Shown here piece by piece: positions 32,701 through 41,364 of a DNA stretch of 64,000 nucleotides (the first letter of the stretch is position 1; every line of letters begins with the position of its first letter). The translations under genes and the position numbers were made by a program. The notes under the pieces are model-generated. The model was not told where the DNA came from, did not search any database, and saw nothing but the letters and a program-made list of their open reading frames with translations. The stretch covers positions 310,001 to 374,000 of the forward strand of contig WJYB01000001.1 in NCBI GenBank assembly GCA_009668015.1, written 5' to 3'. The stretch comes from Enterobacteriaceae bacterium RIT714. Lineage in GTDB: Bacteria; Pseudomonadota; Gammaproteobacteria; Enterobacterales; Enterobacteriaceae.

Positions 32701-35700
32701 GCGTCGTCTTCATTGGCGTTAATCTGGCGTAACACCACCAGGCTGTGTGACCAGGCGAGCTCAAAGACGCGATCGGCGATAGGGTGATCGCGATATTTTT
32801 CCAGCAGCGCCAGGCTGCGCTGACGATTTTCACTGATGCCATAAACGATATCTATGGTTACCGGCTGTCCCGGTTGCAGGGTGATCGGCTGGCGGATCGC
32901 CAGCATCGGATCCAGCACCGATCCCGAGGTGTTGCTCAGTGGCCCGCTTTTACCGGCCGCCAGCGCGTCTGCCGGACGCTTGCCGCGCCCGAGGAACTTC
33001 GCGCGATCGGTTTCAAACGAGACATTCTTTTGGCTATCGCCGTGCACCACCAGCATGTGGAACAGCCAGAGGTTCTGTGCGCCCGGCGCTCGCGGACGGC
33101 GGTGGCACAAAATGGCATTCTGCGCGGGAATAAGCTCCGTCTGAATAAACAAATTGCTGAAGGTCGGGTGCGCACGATCGCTGGAGGCCGGAGCCAGCAC
33201 CACTTCAGCGTAAGTGGTCAGTTCGATGGTGCGCGGCTGACGGCCACGATGCAGCAGGGTGACCCGCCGCAATTCAATATCGTCTTCAGGCGAGACCACA
33301 ACCTGGGTTTTGACGTTCAGCGAGCCGAGGGTGCGTTTGAATTCCGCGCCTGCATCGGTAAATATCACTTCGTCATTGCTGTCGGCCTCTCCCATGGGCT
33401 GCCAGGTATTGCTCCAGACTTCGCCGGTGAGGGGATCGCTGATATAGCAGAACGCGCCCCAGTTATCGCTGGTGGTATCGCTGTGCCAGCGGGTGAGGGC
33501 AAGATCGTTCCAGCGGCTATAACCGCCGCCGGTATGGGTCATCATCAGGTGGTAATGGCTGTTAGACAGCAGCTGAACCTCCGGAGTCGGGCTGTCTGCA
33601 CCGGTGAAAACACGCGGTTCGTAGTGAACCGGTTTCACTCTCCCTTCATGTGACTCAAAATGACGGCGCGGGCTGTAGAGATCGACGGCATCAGGCACAC
33701 GTTCCTGCAGCAGCAGGCTTGCGGACTGGAAGGCCGTACTGGCCATGAACCGGTCTGTCATGGGGGCGTCAAGCAACACATGAGCCAGCGCCTGAAATGC
33801 CATGCCCTGATGGTGGGCCATCCACGACTGCACCACGGCGTATAACTGCCCGGTGGCCAGGCGCGACGGCGTATAGTCCAGCGCTTCGTAAAAACCATAC
33901 TCACCGTGCGCACCGTTTTTTTCGAGCCGTATCAGGTTATCGCAGGCTTTTTGCGGAGAAATCATCAGCGCCAGCAGCGTGGCGTATGGGGCCACCACCA
34001 TATCGTCCGCCAGCCCACGACGCAGGCCGAGACCGGGCACACCAAACGCCTGATACTGATAATTTTGCTGCACATCAAAGGCGTGATAGCCGGACTCGGA
34101 TACGCCCCACGGTACGCCGCGTTCTTTCCCCCAGTGGATCTGCCGCATGACTGCCGACTGGCTCATCTCGTCCAGCAGACTACCGGGCCAGGTGGGCATT
34201 ACCAGATTAGGCATCAGATATTCAAACATCGACCCGCTCCAGGACATCAGCGCGGTTTCGTTATCAATAGTGGTGAACAGTCTTCCCAGCGCGAACCAGC
34301 TTTTCAGTGGCAGCTGGTTCGTTGCGATGGCAACAAAACTGGTGAGGCGAATTTCGGATGGCAGCAGGTCGTAGTGGCTTTTATCCAGCATATTGCTGTC
34401 GCAGTTATAGCCAATGCTGAGCAGGCTGGTCACCTCGCTGTACAGGAACGTGAAATCCATCCGCGCATGTGCGTTCAGCCGCTGCTCCAGTTCGGTGATG
34501 ATGTTAAGTCGCTGGCGTGCCAGCGCAATCGCAGATGCCGAAGGCGTGCCTTCGCCGCGATAGGTCTCCCGGGCAATCGCGCTCAACGACGGCAGTTCTG
34601 GCGCATCATAAGCGGCGGTTAACCAGCCAAGCAGATGCGACCATTCATTACACAGCAGAACCAGCTGGTGCTGGAGATGGGCGATCCAGCGCAGAGCCCG
34701 TTTGTCCTCGTGATCGCATAAGGTATACAGATGGTTGCTTTGGGTGCGCATCTGTTTCAGTTCAATAAACAGCTGCGCCGGGGAGAGTGCGCTGGCGTTA
34801 ATACAGTGCTTGCGCAAAAGCCGCAACCCCGTCGGCGCATTCTGCCCCCAGTATTTTTCCAGAATACTGAGCGTATCGTTCAGTCCGGCCAGCACCTGGG
34901 CGCTGTTTAATACCGGCTGATGGCGCATGGCTGACAGCCCTTCGCGCAGGGTCAATAAATGCCCTGCCATATTGCCGCTGTCGACGCTTGAGACATAGCG
35001 CGGGCTGAGCGGGGCGAGAGTGAGGGTGTCATACCAGTTATACAAATGGCCCCGGAAGTGCTCCATTTTATCCAGCGAATCGAGGGTGAGCGTCACGCGC
35101 TGTAACACTTCGCCAGACGGAATATAGCCAAAATCCCAGGCTGTCAGGTTAGCCATCAGCGAGAGGCCGATATTGGTGGGAGAGGTGCGGTGTGCGACGA
35201 CCCGCTGCGGTATTTCCTGATAGTTGTCCGGTGGCAGCCAGTTTTCTTTGGCGGTGGCAAAGGTCTCAAAAAATGCCCAGATTTCGCGGCTCGTCTGACG
35301 CAACAGCTGTTTCTGTTCTTTGTTGGGCGAAAAAGTGTGATGGGCGGGCTGACGGCTCATCCAGCTCAGCAGAAGCGGTGCCAGGCACCACACGATGCTG
35401 ACGGGTAACGCGATGACCGAAAATAGCGGTGCGTAATGCGCGGTCAGCACGTTTAATGCCACCCCGCTGGCGATATTCACCCACATCGCCCGGTAAAAGC
35501 GGATCGGCGAGGTTTTTGCCTGGTCATTATCAGGACTGTAGCTGGCCCACTGGTTAAGGTTGCGCTGGCTGAATCCCAGACGCCATAGCGTCACGGCAAT
35601 GGCGTACAGCGAGTATCCGGCCTCATGCGGCAGGGTCATCACATTCAGCCCGACGCGGGAAAGCCGCTTCAGGGCACCGGCAATCACTAGTAGCAGATGC

Positions 35701-38357
35701 TGCCCGATGGGGCGCCGGGTCGGCTTATTGAGAAGATCGTAGGCGACGGCCAGCACGGTTGGCAATAGCCACACCAGCGCCAGGACGCCTAGCCAGTAAG
35801 TGGGATTGGGCACCCACAGCAGCGTGCAAAACAGGAGCGCCATCAGGGACGGCGCCACCAGGCTGCGGCGCAGGTTATCGAATAGTTTCCAGTAAGAGAG
35901 GGCGGATAACGGGTTTTTACCGTCTGAGCCATCTGCTCTGCGGACCCGCGGTTTGAGCCAGTTCAATAGCTGCCAGTCGCCGCGGATCCACCGGGTGCGG
36001 CGCGCAACGTCTGACAGGTAATTATTCGGATACTGTTCGTAGAGTAAGACTTCGCTCAACAGCCCCGAGCGCGCATAACATCCTTCCAGTAAATCATGGC
36101 TGAGGACCAGATTTTCGGGACAGGTATTTTGCGTGGCGAGGACAAACATATCGACATCGTAAATCCCTTTACCGACAAACGACCCTTCGCCAAAGAGATC
36201 CTGATAGATATCCGAGGACATCATCGAATACGGATTATTCCCCGCAATACCGCTGCGCATGGCGGCGTAGCGCCCTTGCCCGTTGCGAGGCATCTCCTCT
36301 GCCAGCCCCGGCTGTAAAATTCCGTAGCCCTTCACCACTCGCTGACGCACAGGATCATACTCTGGTCGGTTGAGCGGGTGCGCCATGGTGGCAACCAGCT
36401 TGTGCGCGGTGTCACGCGGCAACAGGGTATCGCTGTCGAGGGTAATGACGTATTTAATGCCCACCGGGAGCTGGTCGGCAGGCATATCGGCGACGGTCGA
36501 AAACTGTGTCGCGGGATGGCGCAACCAGCTGTTGAGCAACGCCAGTTTACCGCGTTTACGCTCATACCCCATCCACACGCCCTGAGTCGAGTTCCACTCT
36601 GGTGCGCGGTGGAGCAGATAAAAACGCGGACGGCTGGCCGGATAGCGTCGGTTGAGATCCTGGGTTTGTGAAATGACCCATTCGAGGAGCTCGCGGTGTT
36701 CCGGCCTGTCTTCCTGCACCGAATCCGCAAAGTCGGTTAACAGCGCAAAACAGAGATGATCGTTCTGATTACCCAGCCAGCAAACTTCAAGGCTGGTAAT
36801 CAGTTTGCTGATGCTTTCACGATGGGTGAGCAGACAGGGAATGACGACCATGGTCGCGGCTGCCGGTGGGATCCCGGTCGAAAAATCCATCCGCGGCAGC
36901 GGGCGCGGAGTGCGAAAACGGGTGGTTGCCTCACTCAGCAGGTCGCTCATCAACTGACTGATCGCCACAATCAGCGGTATCGCGAGCAGTATCAGCAGCC
37001 AGCCCATTCCCTGTTGCCCCGTGGCGTGCAAGATCCCGGCGGTTGTCGCGGTGGTCAGCAGACTCAGGCTGCCAAGCCAGGAAACCAGCGGGATCTGGTT
37101 GAAACTATGCCGCAGGCGGATCAGACGTGAGGCATCAGCCGACAACAGCACTTCCAGCTGCTGACGTCCTTCACCCATCAGATAATAACCAATATGGGCG
37201 CCGGGCGTGTCGGGGGCCGATTGCAGGGCAAGCGTCAGCACGCGCTGGGCCACTTCGGGCTCGCTAAAGTGGCTATCCCGGGCCAGCACCTCAATGACGT
37301 GACGATAGTGATCGCGCGTATCAAAGTGCATCAACGGATAAATTCCTGCGGGATCACCACGCAACGTCTGTTCCACCACGCTCATGGCTTCGGCGAAATC
37401 AGCCCAGTTGGTCTCACTCAGTAACCGCAAACCGGCGATGCTGTTGCTTACCGACAGTTGGCTGGCGGCCAGCTGTTGATTGAAACGGTGAATGAGAATA
37501 TCGGTTGTGACGCCCTGTTCGGTCAGACGCTGTTCAATCCAGGTCAGCGGCAGCGCCAGCATAGTGCCGCGCCCCTGCAGACGGCGCACCAGTTCAGCCA
37601 CAAAGGCGCTGCTCAGCGGCGGGCGAGAGCGCGCCATATCGGCGATCACCATGATTAAATCGGCAGGGGTATTTTCCGCACATTCAAAAATCCGGGTGAC
37701 CCAGCTATCGGCCAGATTTCGCTCCTGCTGGGCTTTGACGACGTCGATACTGACCCGACGCAGATTCTCAATTAACGCCAGCCGCAGCATGCCGGGTAGC
37801 GCCCACACCTCTCCCAGCGTCAGCGGTGTCTCCCGTTGATAGGCGGTGATATAGCTGGTGAGATTCGTGGCGTCCCAGCGTCCGTCTCCGTGAGCAATGG
37901 CTTCGGCGGCAATATCATAAATCCGTGGACAGCAATGCGGCGATGTCAGTGCCGGAAGGCCTTTGCCGAAGTTCTTTGGCAGGTGCTGGCGGACGATGCG
38001 GATCTGCTCTTCAATCAGGTAGTAGTTATCCAGCAACCACTCACCGGCGGGCATAATGCTCGCTTTTTTGCCGGCATTGAGTACGTAGCAGTTTTGCGTG
38101 ATTACCGCTTCATTATTATCGAGACGTTTAAGCAGGTAATAGGGCAATTTGTCAGGGGACAATTTATGCGAACGCGCCAGCTTTTGCCCGTAGCGCTCCA
38201 TCTGAGCGGTCGAAAACAGCTCTGCTTTAAAACTGTTTTCAACCGAGGATTCGCTGGCCTGAAGCGGCGGTAACAGCTCGGGTGTCGGCGGCAGTGAACG
38301 GGAGCGGCTCCGCCACTTTTTAAGATTCATATTCATAGAATTGCTCTGGTGCGACAT
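29754..38357 (-). CDS. Cyclic beta-1,2-glucan synthase (GT84/GH94 type)
   Basis: A 2867-residue inner-membrane enzyme of the NdvB/ChvB/Cgs family. Order: N-terminal domain, membrane helices near 430-480, GT84 glycosyltransferase with LDSDT (about 640) and RWIRGDWQ (about 790), more helices to about 1000, a glycoamylase-like domain, two beta-sandwich regions, and a GH94 phosphorylase domain with FGFRDQLQD (about 2415) and the acid in GDWNDGM (about 2555). The family polymerises UDP-glucose to linear glucan, sets chain length and cyclises it into periplasmic glucan. Frame is intact over 8.6 kb. The start lacks a good ribosome site; Mets 8 and 10 are alternatives. Confidence 0.9.
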   Translation of the reverse strand: MSHQSNSMNMNLKKWRSRSRSLPPTPELLPPLQASESSVENSFKAELFSTAQMERYGQKLARSHKLSPDKLPYYLLKRLDNNEAVITQNCYVLNAGKKASIMPAGEWLLDNYYLIEEQIRIVRQHLPKNFGKGLPALTSPHCCPRIYDIAAEAIAHGDGRWDATNLTSYITAYQRETPLTLGEVWALPGMLRLALIENLRRVSIDVVKAQQERNLADSWVTRIFECAENTPADLIMVIADMARSRPPLSSAFVAELVRRLQGRGTMLALPLTWIEQRLTEQGVTTDILIHRFNQQLAASQLSVSNSIAGLRLLSETNWADFAEAMSVVEQTLRGDPAGIYPLMHFDTRDHYRHVIEVLARDSHFSEPEVAQRVLTLALQSAPDTPGAHIGYYLMGEGRQQLEVLLSADASRLIRLRHSFNQIPLVSWLGSLSLLTTATTAGILHATGQQGMGWLLILLAIPLIVAISQLMSDLLSEATTRFRTPRPLPRMDFSTGIPPAAATMVVIPCLLTHRESISKLITSLEVCWLGNQNDHLCFALLTDFADSVQEDRPEHRELLEWVISQTQDLNRRYPASRPRFYLLHRAPEWNSTQGVWMGYERKRGKLALLNSWLRHPATQFSTVADMPADQLPVGIKYVITLDSDTLLPRDTAHKLVATMAHPLNRPEYDPVRQRVVKGYGILQPGLAEEMPRNGQGRYAAMRSGIAGNNPYSMMSSDIYQDLFGEGSFVGKGIYDVDMFVLATQNTCPENLVLSHDLLEGCYARSGLLSEVLLYEQYPNNYLSDVARRTRWIRGDWQLLNWLKPRVRRADGSDGKNPLSALSYWKLFDNLRRSLVAPSLMALLFCTLLWVPNPTYWLGVLALVWLLPTVLAVAYDLLNKPTRRPIGQHLLLVIAGALKRLSRVGLNVMTLPHEAGYSLYAIAVTLWRLGFSQRNLNQWASYSPDNDQAKTSPIRFYRAMWVNIASGVALNVLTAHYAPLFSVIALPVSIVWCLAPLLLSWMSRQPAHHTFSPNKEQKQLLRQTSREIWAFFETFATAKENWLPPDNYQEIPQRVVAHRTSPTNIGLSLMANLTAWDFGYIPSGEVLQRVTLTLDSLDKMEHFRGHLYNWYDTLTLAPLSPRYVSSVDSGNMAGHLLTLREGLSAMRHQPVLNSAQVLAGLNDTLSILEKYWGQNAPTGLRLLRKHCINASALSPAQLFIELKQMRTQSNHLYTLCDHEDKRALRWIAHLQHQLVLLCNEWSHLLGWLTAAYDAPELPSLSAIARETYRGEGTPSASAIALARQRLNIITELEQRLNAHARMDFTFLYSEVTSLLSIGYNCDSNMLDKSHYDLLPSEIRLTSFVAIATNQLPLKSWFALGRLFTTIDNETALMSWSGSMFEYLMPNLVMPTWPGSLLDEMSQSAVMRQIHWGKERGVPWGVSESGYHAFDVQQNYQYQAFGVPGLGLRRGLADDMVVAPYATLLALMISPQKACDNLIRLEKNGAHGEYGFYEALDYTPSRLATGQLYAVVQSWMAHHQGMAFQALAHVLLDAPMTDRFMASTAFQSASLLLQERVPDAVDLYSPRRHFESHEGRVKPVHYEPRVFTGADSPTPEVQLLSNSHYHLMMTHTGGGYSRWNDLALTRWHSDTTSDNWGAFCYISDPLTGEVWSNTWQPMGEADSNDEVIFTDAGAEFKRTLGSLNVKTQVVVSPEDDIELRRVTLLHRGRQPRTIELTTYAEVVLAPASSDRAHPTFSNLFIQTELIPAQNAILCHRRPRAPGAQNLWLFHMLVVHGDSQKNVSFETDRAKFLGRGKRPADALAAGKSGPLSNTSGSVLDPMLAIRQPITLQPGQPVTIDIVYGISENRQRSLALLEKYRDHPIADRVFELAWSHSLVVLRQINANEDDAALFNRLASAILYPCQELRAESQIISRNRRGQSGLWGWAISGDLPIVLLSITSEESILSITTLIQAHRYWRLKGLAVDLVILNDSPGGYQQTLQNQIMDLIYAWSEASLLDKSGGIFVRNSEHLSAEDKLLLLSVAHLCLDDRAGGLNEQLDQRIHTLKTVPRPFIAHVGAGENQHIPWKPDTDQLLHFNGHGGFSQDGREYQIVLRENEPTPAPWANVLANPVFGSVISEAGQAYSWYENAHEYRITPWENDPVSDRSGEAFYLRDEESGACWSPTTLPVRGQGDYLSRHGFGYSVFAHRESGIDSELTVLVAEQAPVKLAILTLSNTSGRTRKLSVTGYVEWTLGESRTSSALHVVTHAASVTGGCGVMANNFYGSHGSGRTAFFAVTGAHCSLTGDRREFLGRNGSLQQPAAMHLRWLSDKTGAGLDPCGAVQSAATLIDGDQKTFIFVLGTGDDPAQAHATLMHYLNEDVAREELNNVHRYWHKMLDKIVVSTPDSSVNLLVNGWLLYQTTACRLMARSGYYQSGGAFGFRDQLQDTLALSHAAPDRLRDQIVLCASRQFIEGDVQHWWHPPHGNGVRTRCSDDYLWLPLAVCHYVEITGDRHILEQHIPYLEGRQLQPGEESVYDTPVVSAVEETLWQHCVRAIQHGLQFGGHGLPLMGAGDWNDGMNLVGIEGKGESVWLGFFLYDILHRFAALAEQHQDGNTALLCRTQASRLQKNLEASAWDGEWYRRGYFDDGTPLGAKASQDCRIDAIAQSWSVLSGAASEARSTRAMQSLDKLLVDNDAGLIKLLTPPFDGHGPNPGYIQGYLPGVRENGGQYTHGAIWAVMAFARMGHTERAWQLWSMINPINHTLNAGDVARYKTEPYVMSADVYSVEPHIGRGGWSWYTGSAGWAYRLLTEELLGIKRYGEVLTLHAQLPQGWPSVSMTYLHGHSQYAITVTGGAEEYSVLLDGVGLPDDKIPLIDDGQPHTVEIVQR

Positions 38358-38493
38358 GAACGCGCAGGAGCAGTTGCGAAATCAGATCAGAAACGTTCTC
38401 TCAGGATGGGTGTGGGGCATCAGGGATTTAACAGCTGCTGGTATCTTTCTTAAGTATAGAACACCGATATTTTGGCGGGGCGCGCGACAGAGA

Positions 38494-38658
38494 TCAGCGC
38501 GGTGTAACGAACAACGCCTTACAGCCAGGGCACAGCATGGCCTGCTTCAGCCGAATTTTAGAGGTGGGGTGAGATGACCGTTGGCCACAAACAGGGCAGG
38601 TGACAGTGGTGGTCGATGCACCACCGATAAGCTTCATTGCATAATCGATAAGAGACAT
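38494..38658 (-). CDS. Zinc-ribbon microprotein
   Basis: 54 residues: MSLIDYAMKLIGGASTT, then TCPVC, a 20-residue spacer and CPGCKALFV. Same plan as the microprotein at 29173-29349, on the other side of the glucan synthase. AAGG about 10 bases upstream is a plausible ribosome site. Its end is 136 bases upstream of the glucan synthase start and co-directional, so the two may share transcripts. Confidence 0.62.
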   Translation of the reverse strand: MSLIDYAMKLIGGASTTTVTCPVCGQRSSHPTSKIRLKQAMLCPGCKALFVTPR

Positions 38659-38925
38659 GAGGATGAACCTTTCAATGAATGAGCTTCATCCTATCACGAA
38701 GTGGTTAATAAGTATCCGATGAATTTTAGCGGGAATTAGCGGCACGATCGCGACAAAATTTCTGCAGATCATCGCCAGAGGAGATGCTTTCGCGTGCATT
38801 GTGTTGGCGGAGAATCATCGTACACAATACCCTGGCGTGCTCCCTGAAAAACTAAATCTCTTCTGACTTCAATGTGTTCAGATTAAGCCGCACGTGACCT
38901 GTTGATCTTCGCTGTTAATTTTAGA

Positions 38926-38945
38926 TACTGTATATAAACACAGTT
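38926..38945 (+). promoter_or_regulatory. LexA (SOS) box of umuD
   Basis: CTG-TATATAAACA-CAG, 17 bases before the umuD start. Good LexA consensus match and position. Confidence 0.9.
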
Positions 38946-38961
38946 ACAGAGGTGCAGTATC

Positions 38962-39381
38962 ATGCGATTCATCCTTCCTACAGAGAGTGTCTCACCGGTC
39001 TCCCTGCCACTTTTTACTGAGCGGGTACCCGGTGGCTTTCCCAGCCCGGCTCAGGACTATGTTGAAGAGAGGATTAATCTTAATACGCTCTTGATAGCCC
39101 ATCCTGGCGCCACGTATTTTATTAAAGTGAGCGGAGAGTCTATGACGGGCGCTGGCATTGGCGACGGCGATCTTCTGGTTGTGGATCGGTCATTGTCGGC
39201 CCGCCATGGAGATATTGTCATTGCCGCCGTGGCCGGTGAGTTTACGGTGAAGGAACTGCGCACGCATCCGTATTTGCAGTTAGTCCCGCACAATCACAAC
39301 TACTCGCCCATCACCTTTCAGAATGCTGAAGAGCTGGAAATATTTGGTGTGGTGACATTTTCAGTGAAGTCACATAAATGA
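38962..39381 (+). CDS. umuD: UmuD, full length
   Basis: 139 residues, the normal UmuD length. The self-cleavage dyad is intact: Ser60 in SGESM and Lys97 in FTVKEL, at exactly the E. coli positions. However, the scissile bond, Cys24-Gly25 in E. coli, is Gly24-Gly25 here ([10 protein letters not shown]). UmuD' with UmuC makes DNA polymerase V, for SOS mutagenesis. A LexA box lies upstream. The downstream umuC is only a stub, so any Pol V must use UmuC from the locus at 39719. Confidence 0.92.
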   Translation: MRFILPTESVSPVSLPLFTERVPGGFPSPAQDYVEERINLNTLLIAHPGATYFIKVSGESMTGAGIGDGDLLVVDRSLSARHGDIVIAAVAGEFTVKELRTHPYLQLVPHNHNYSPITFQNAEELEIFGVVTFSVKSHK

Positions 39382-39506
39382 CGATGTTTGCATTAGCCGA
39401 CGTCAACAGCTTTTATACGTCTTGTGAAACGGTGTTCCGCCCGGATATAAAAGGCAAACCCGTGGTGGTGGTCTCCAACAACGATCTGAAGGGTGAGAAA
39501 CGTTAA
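39378..39506 (+). pseudogene. umuC: umuC stub (N-terminal remnant)
   Basis: The ATG overlaps the umuD stop (ATGA). The frame reads MFALADVNSFYTSCETVF through VVVVSNND, the first about 38 residues of UmuC, then passes into LKGEKR and stops. Normal UmuC has about 420 residues; the palm SIDEA catalytic motif and everything after are gone. The break point follows SNND exactly. The next 200 bases hold nothing recognisable. Confidence 0.9.
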
Positions 39507-39718
39507 TTAATCCTGTGCTGTTCACATTATTTTATTACTGATGGTCTGAGGCGTGAGATGAGGCTTGTATTTGCAACAAAAGACCTGAATCTGGCTGGCC
39601 GCTCCTGAGGGCTTTTCATTGCTAATTGGAGTTGATGGAAGCCAGTTCAGCCGGCACAATCTTTCCTTTGGCACATCCTTATGGCGTTATTAATCACAGG
39701 GAACAGAACAAAATAATT

Positions 39719-40981
39719 TCACTTCGCAACAGGTAAGTCTGAATATCGGGTTGTATAAGCGGGAGAAAGCATCTCACGCTTCATTGCCCAGGTTTTTTCG
39801 ATGCCTTGACCTGCAAACCAGATCTTTCCTTTTCCAGAGTTATTCAACTTATCGATAGTCTCCATTAAAGCTGCGCTATTTTTTCTTGGGGCATTGTCAT
39901 CAAATAAATTTAGCTGAGCCACTCCATTACTGAAAAAATCAGCCAGCATAACACCAGCCTTCATATATCGATGGCCATCAATCCATATCTTCCCCAGGGA
40001 ATTCGTCGCTGAATTTATAATGTCACGGGTATCATTAGACGGAGTCAATAGCTTCATGGAAGCTTGATTTCCATAGTATATTTCATTATCTGCGTGTGGA
40101 CTGGTTCGAATAAAAACACTAACGAAACGGCAGAATTGGCGCTCATTGCGTAGTTTTTCTGACGCCCGCTCAGCATAGGCACAAATGGCCTGGTGCATAT
40201 CTGAGTACTGAGTTATGCGATTGCCAAAGGATCTACTGCAGATGATCTGTTGTTTTGTTGGTGAAAATTCTTCCAGTTCAAGACATTGCTCACCACGAAG
40301 TTCTCGAACGGTTCTTTCAAGCACAACATTGAAGTGCTTCCTGATCACCCACAATGAGCTTTCAGCCAGGTCCAGTGCTGTATTAATACCCATTGAATTA
40401 AGTCTTTTACTGATTCTCCGCCCGATGCCCCAGACATCCTCAACCGAGATAAGTGCCAGTAATCTGCGCTGACGATCAATATTTGATAGGTCGACAACGC
40501 CACCAGTGCCACGCCATTTCTTGGCTGCATGGTTAGCTAACTTTGCTAATGTTTTTGTTTGCGCAATACCAACTCCCACAGTTAAACCTGTATTTTTAAA
40601 TACTTTATTTCTCATGTCATGACCGAAGTGACCTAAGGGCATGCAATTTATCACTCCCGATAAATTAACAAAGGCTTCATCGATTGAATAAATTTCGATG
40701 GAAGGACACATTTCAGTCAGCGTCTGCATAACGCGCTCACTGAGGTCGGCATAAAGTGCATAATTAGAGCTAAATACATGAACCCTGGAACTGTATGTGT
40801 TATTTTTTATTTTAAAAAAAGGCTCCCCCATTTTTATACCAAGGGACTTTGCTTCTTCTGAGCGAGAAATAATGCAGCCATCGTTATTGGAAACGACGAC
40901 AATAGGTTTTCCTTTTAAATCTGGGCGAAAGACCGTCTCGCAAGACGTGTAAAAACTATTTACATCGACGAGGGCAAACAT
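39719..40981 (-). CDS. umuC: UmuC, full-length DNA polymerase V catalytic subunit
   Basis: 420 residues, Y-family polymerase. The first metal ligand is in MFALVDVNSFYTSCE, the second pair in EIYSIDEAFV, followed by helix-hairpin-helix ISVEDVWGIGRRISKRL and a C-terminal QLNLF beta-clamp motif. The frame is intact. Base composition looks slightly richer in A/T than the stub at 39378, suggesting separate origin. Directly after the deleted umuD, two bases apart. Its partner UmuD is compromised, so the full-length UmuD at 38962 may supply it. Confidence 0.93.
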   Translation of the reverse strand: MFALVDVNSFYTSCETVFRPDLKGKPIVVVSNNDGCIISRSEEAKSLGIKMGEPFFKIKNNTYSSRVHVFSSNYALYADLSERVMQTLTEMCPSIEIYSIDEAFVNLSGVINCMPLGHFGHDMRNKVFKNTGLTVGVGIAQTKTLAKLANHAAKKWRGTGGVVDLSNIDRQRRLLALISVEDVWGIGRRISKRLNSMGINTALDLAESSLWVIRKHFNVVLERTVRELRGEQCLELEEFSPTKQQIICSRSFGNRITQYSDMHQAICAYAERASEKLRNERQFCRFVSVFIRTSPHADNEIYYGNQASMKLLTPSNDTRDIINSATNSLGKIWIDGHRYMKAGVMLADFFSNGVAQLNLFDDNAPRKNSAALMETIDKLNNSGKGKIWFAGQGIEKTWAMKREMLSPAYTTRYSDLPVAK

Positions 40982-40983
40982 AA

Positions 40984-41328
40984 TTATTTATGTGCTTTAA
41001 TAGTAAAGACTACCACCCCAAATAATTCTGGTTCATCTACATGTTGAGATGAAATGGGGTCATCATCATGATTGTGAGGTACTAACTGTACAACAGGACG
41101 AGTACGAAGTTCTTTTACCGTGAATTCATCTGAGACGGCATCATGCATAGACTCGCCACTAACTTTTATGAAATAAGTCGCACTCGAATGTTTTATCAAT
41201 AATGTGTTGAGATCGAGCCTGTCCTCAACATACTCCTGCGCAGGGCCAGGAAAGCCACAGGGTACTCTCTCAGAGAAGAGAGGGAGCATGATCGGGGAAG
41301 CAATCTCAGTTGGTCGGGTGAACTGCAT
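40984..41328 (-). CDS. umuD: UmuD with a 25-residue internal deletion
   Basis: 114 residues in an open frame. It keeps the canonical Cys24-Gly25 cleavage site (RVPCGFPGPA), Ser60 (SGESM) and the lysine equivalent to Lys97 (EFTVKEL, now residue 72). Compared with the UmuD at 38962, 31 residues between Ser60 and the Lys segment are replaced by six (HDAVSD), an in-frame loss of 25 residues including the DGDLLVVD strand and HGDIVIAA. That should wreck the catalytic fold. Has its own LexA box. Confidence 0.85.
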   Translation of the reverse strand: MQFTRPTEIASPIMLPLFSERVPCGFPGPAQEYVEDRLDLNTLLIKHSSATYFIKVSGESMHDAVSDEFTVKELRTRPVVQLVPHNHDDDPISSQHVDEPELFGVVVFTIKAHK

Positions 41329-41344
41329 GATGTCGATCCTGTTT

Positions 41345-41364
41345 AACTGTATTTATATACAGTA
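41345..41364 (-). promoter_or_regulatory. LexA (SOS) box of the deleted umuD / umuC operon
   Basis: CTG-TATTTATATA-CAG, 17 bases before the umuD start codon on the minus strand. Confidence 0.88.

Noticed and set aside
38726..38818. 30-codon minus-strand frame upstream of umuD
   Set aside because: Too short, weak ribosome site, no recognisable features.
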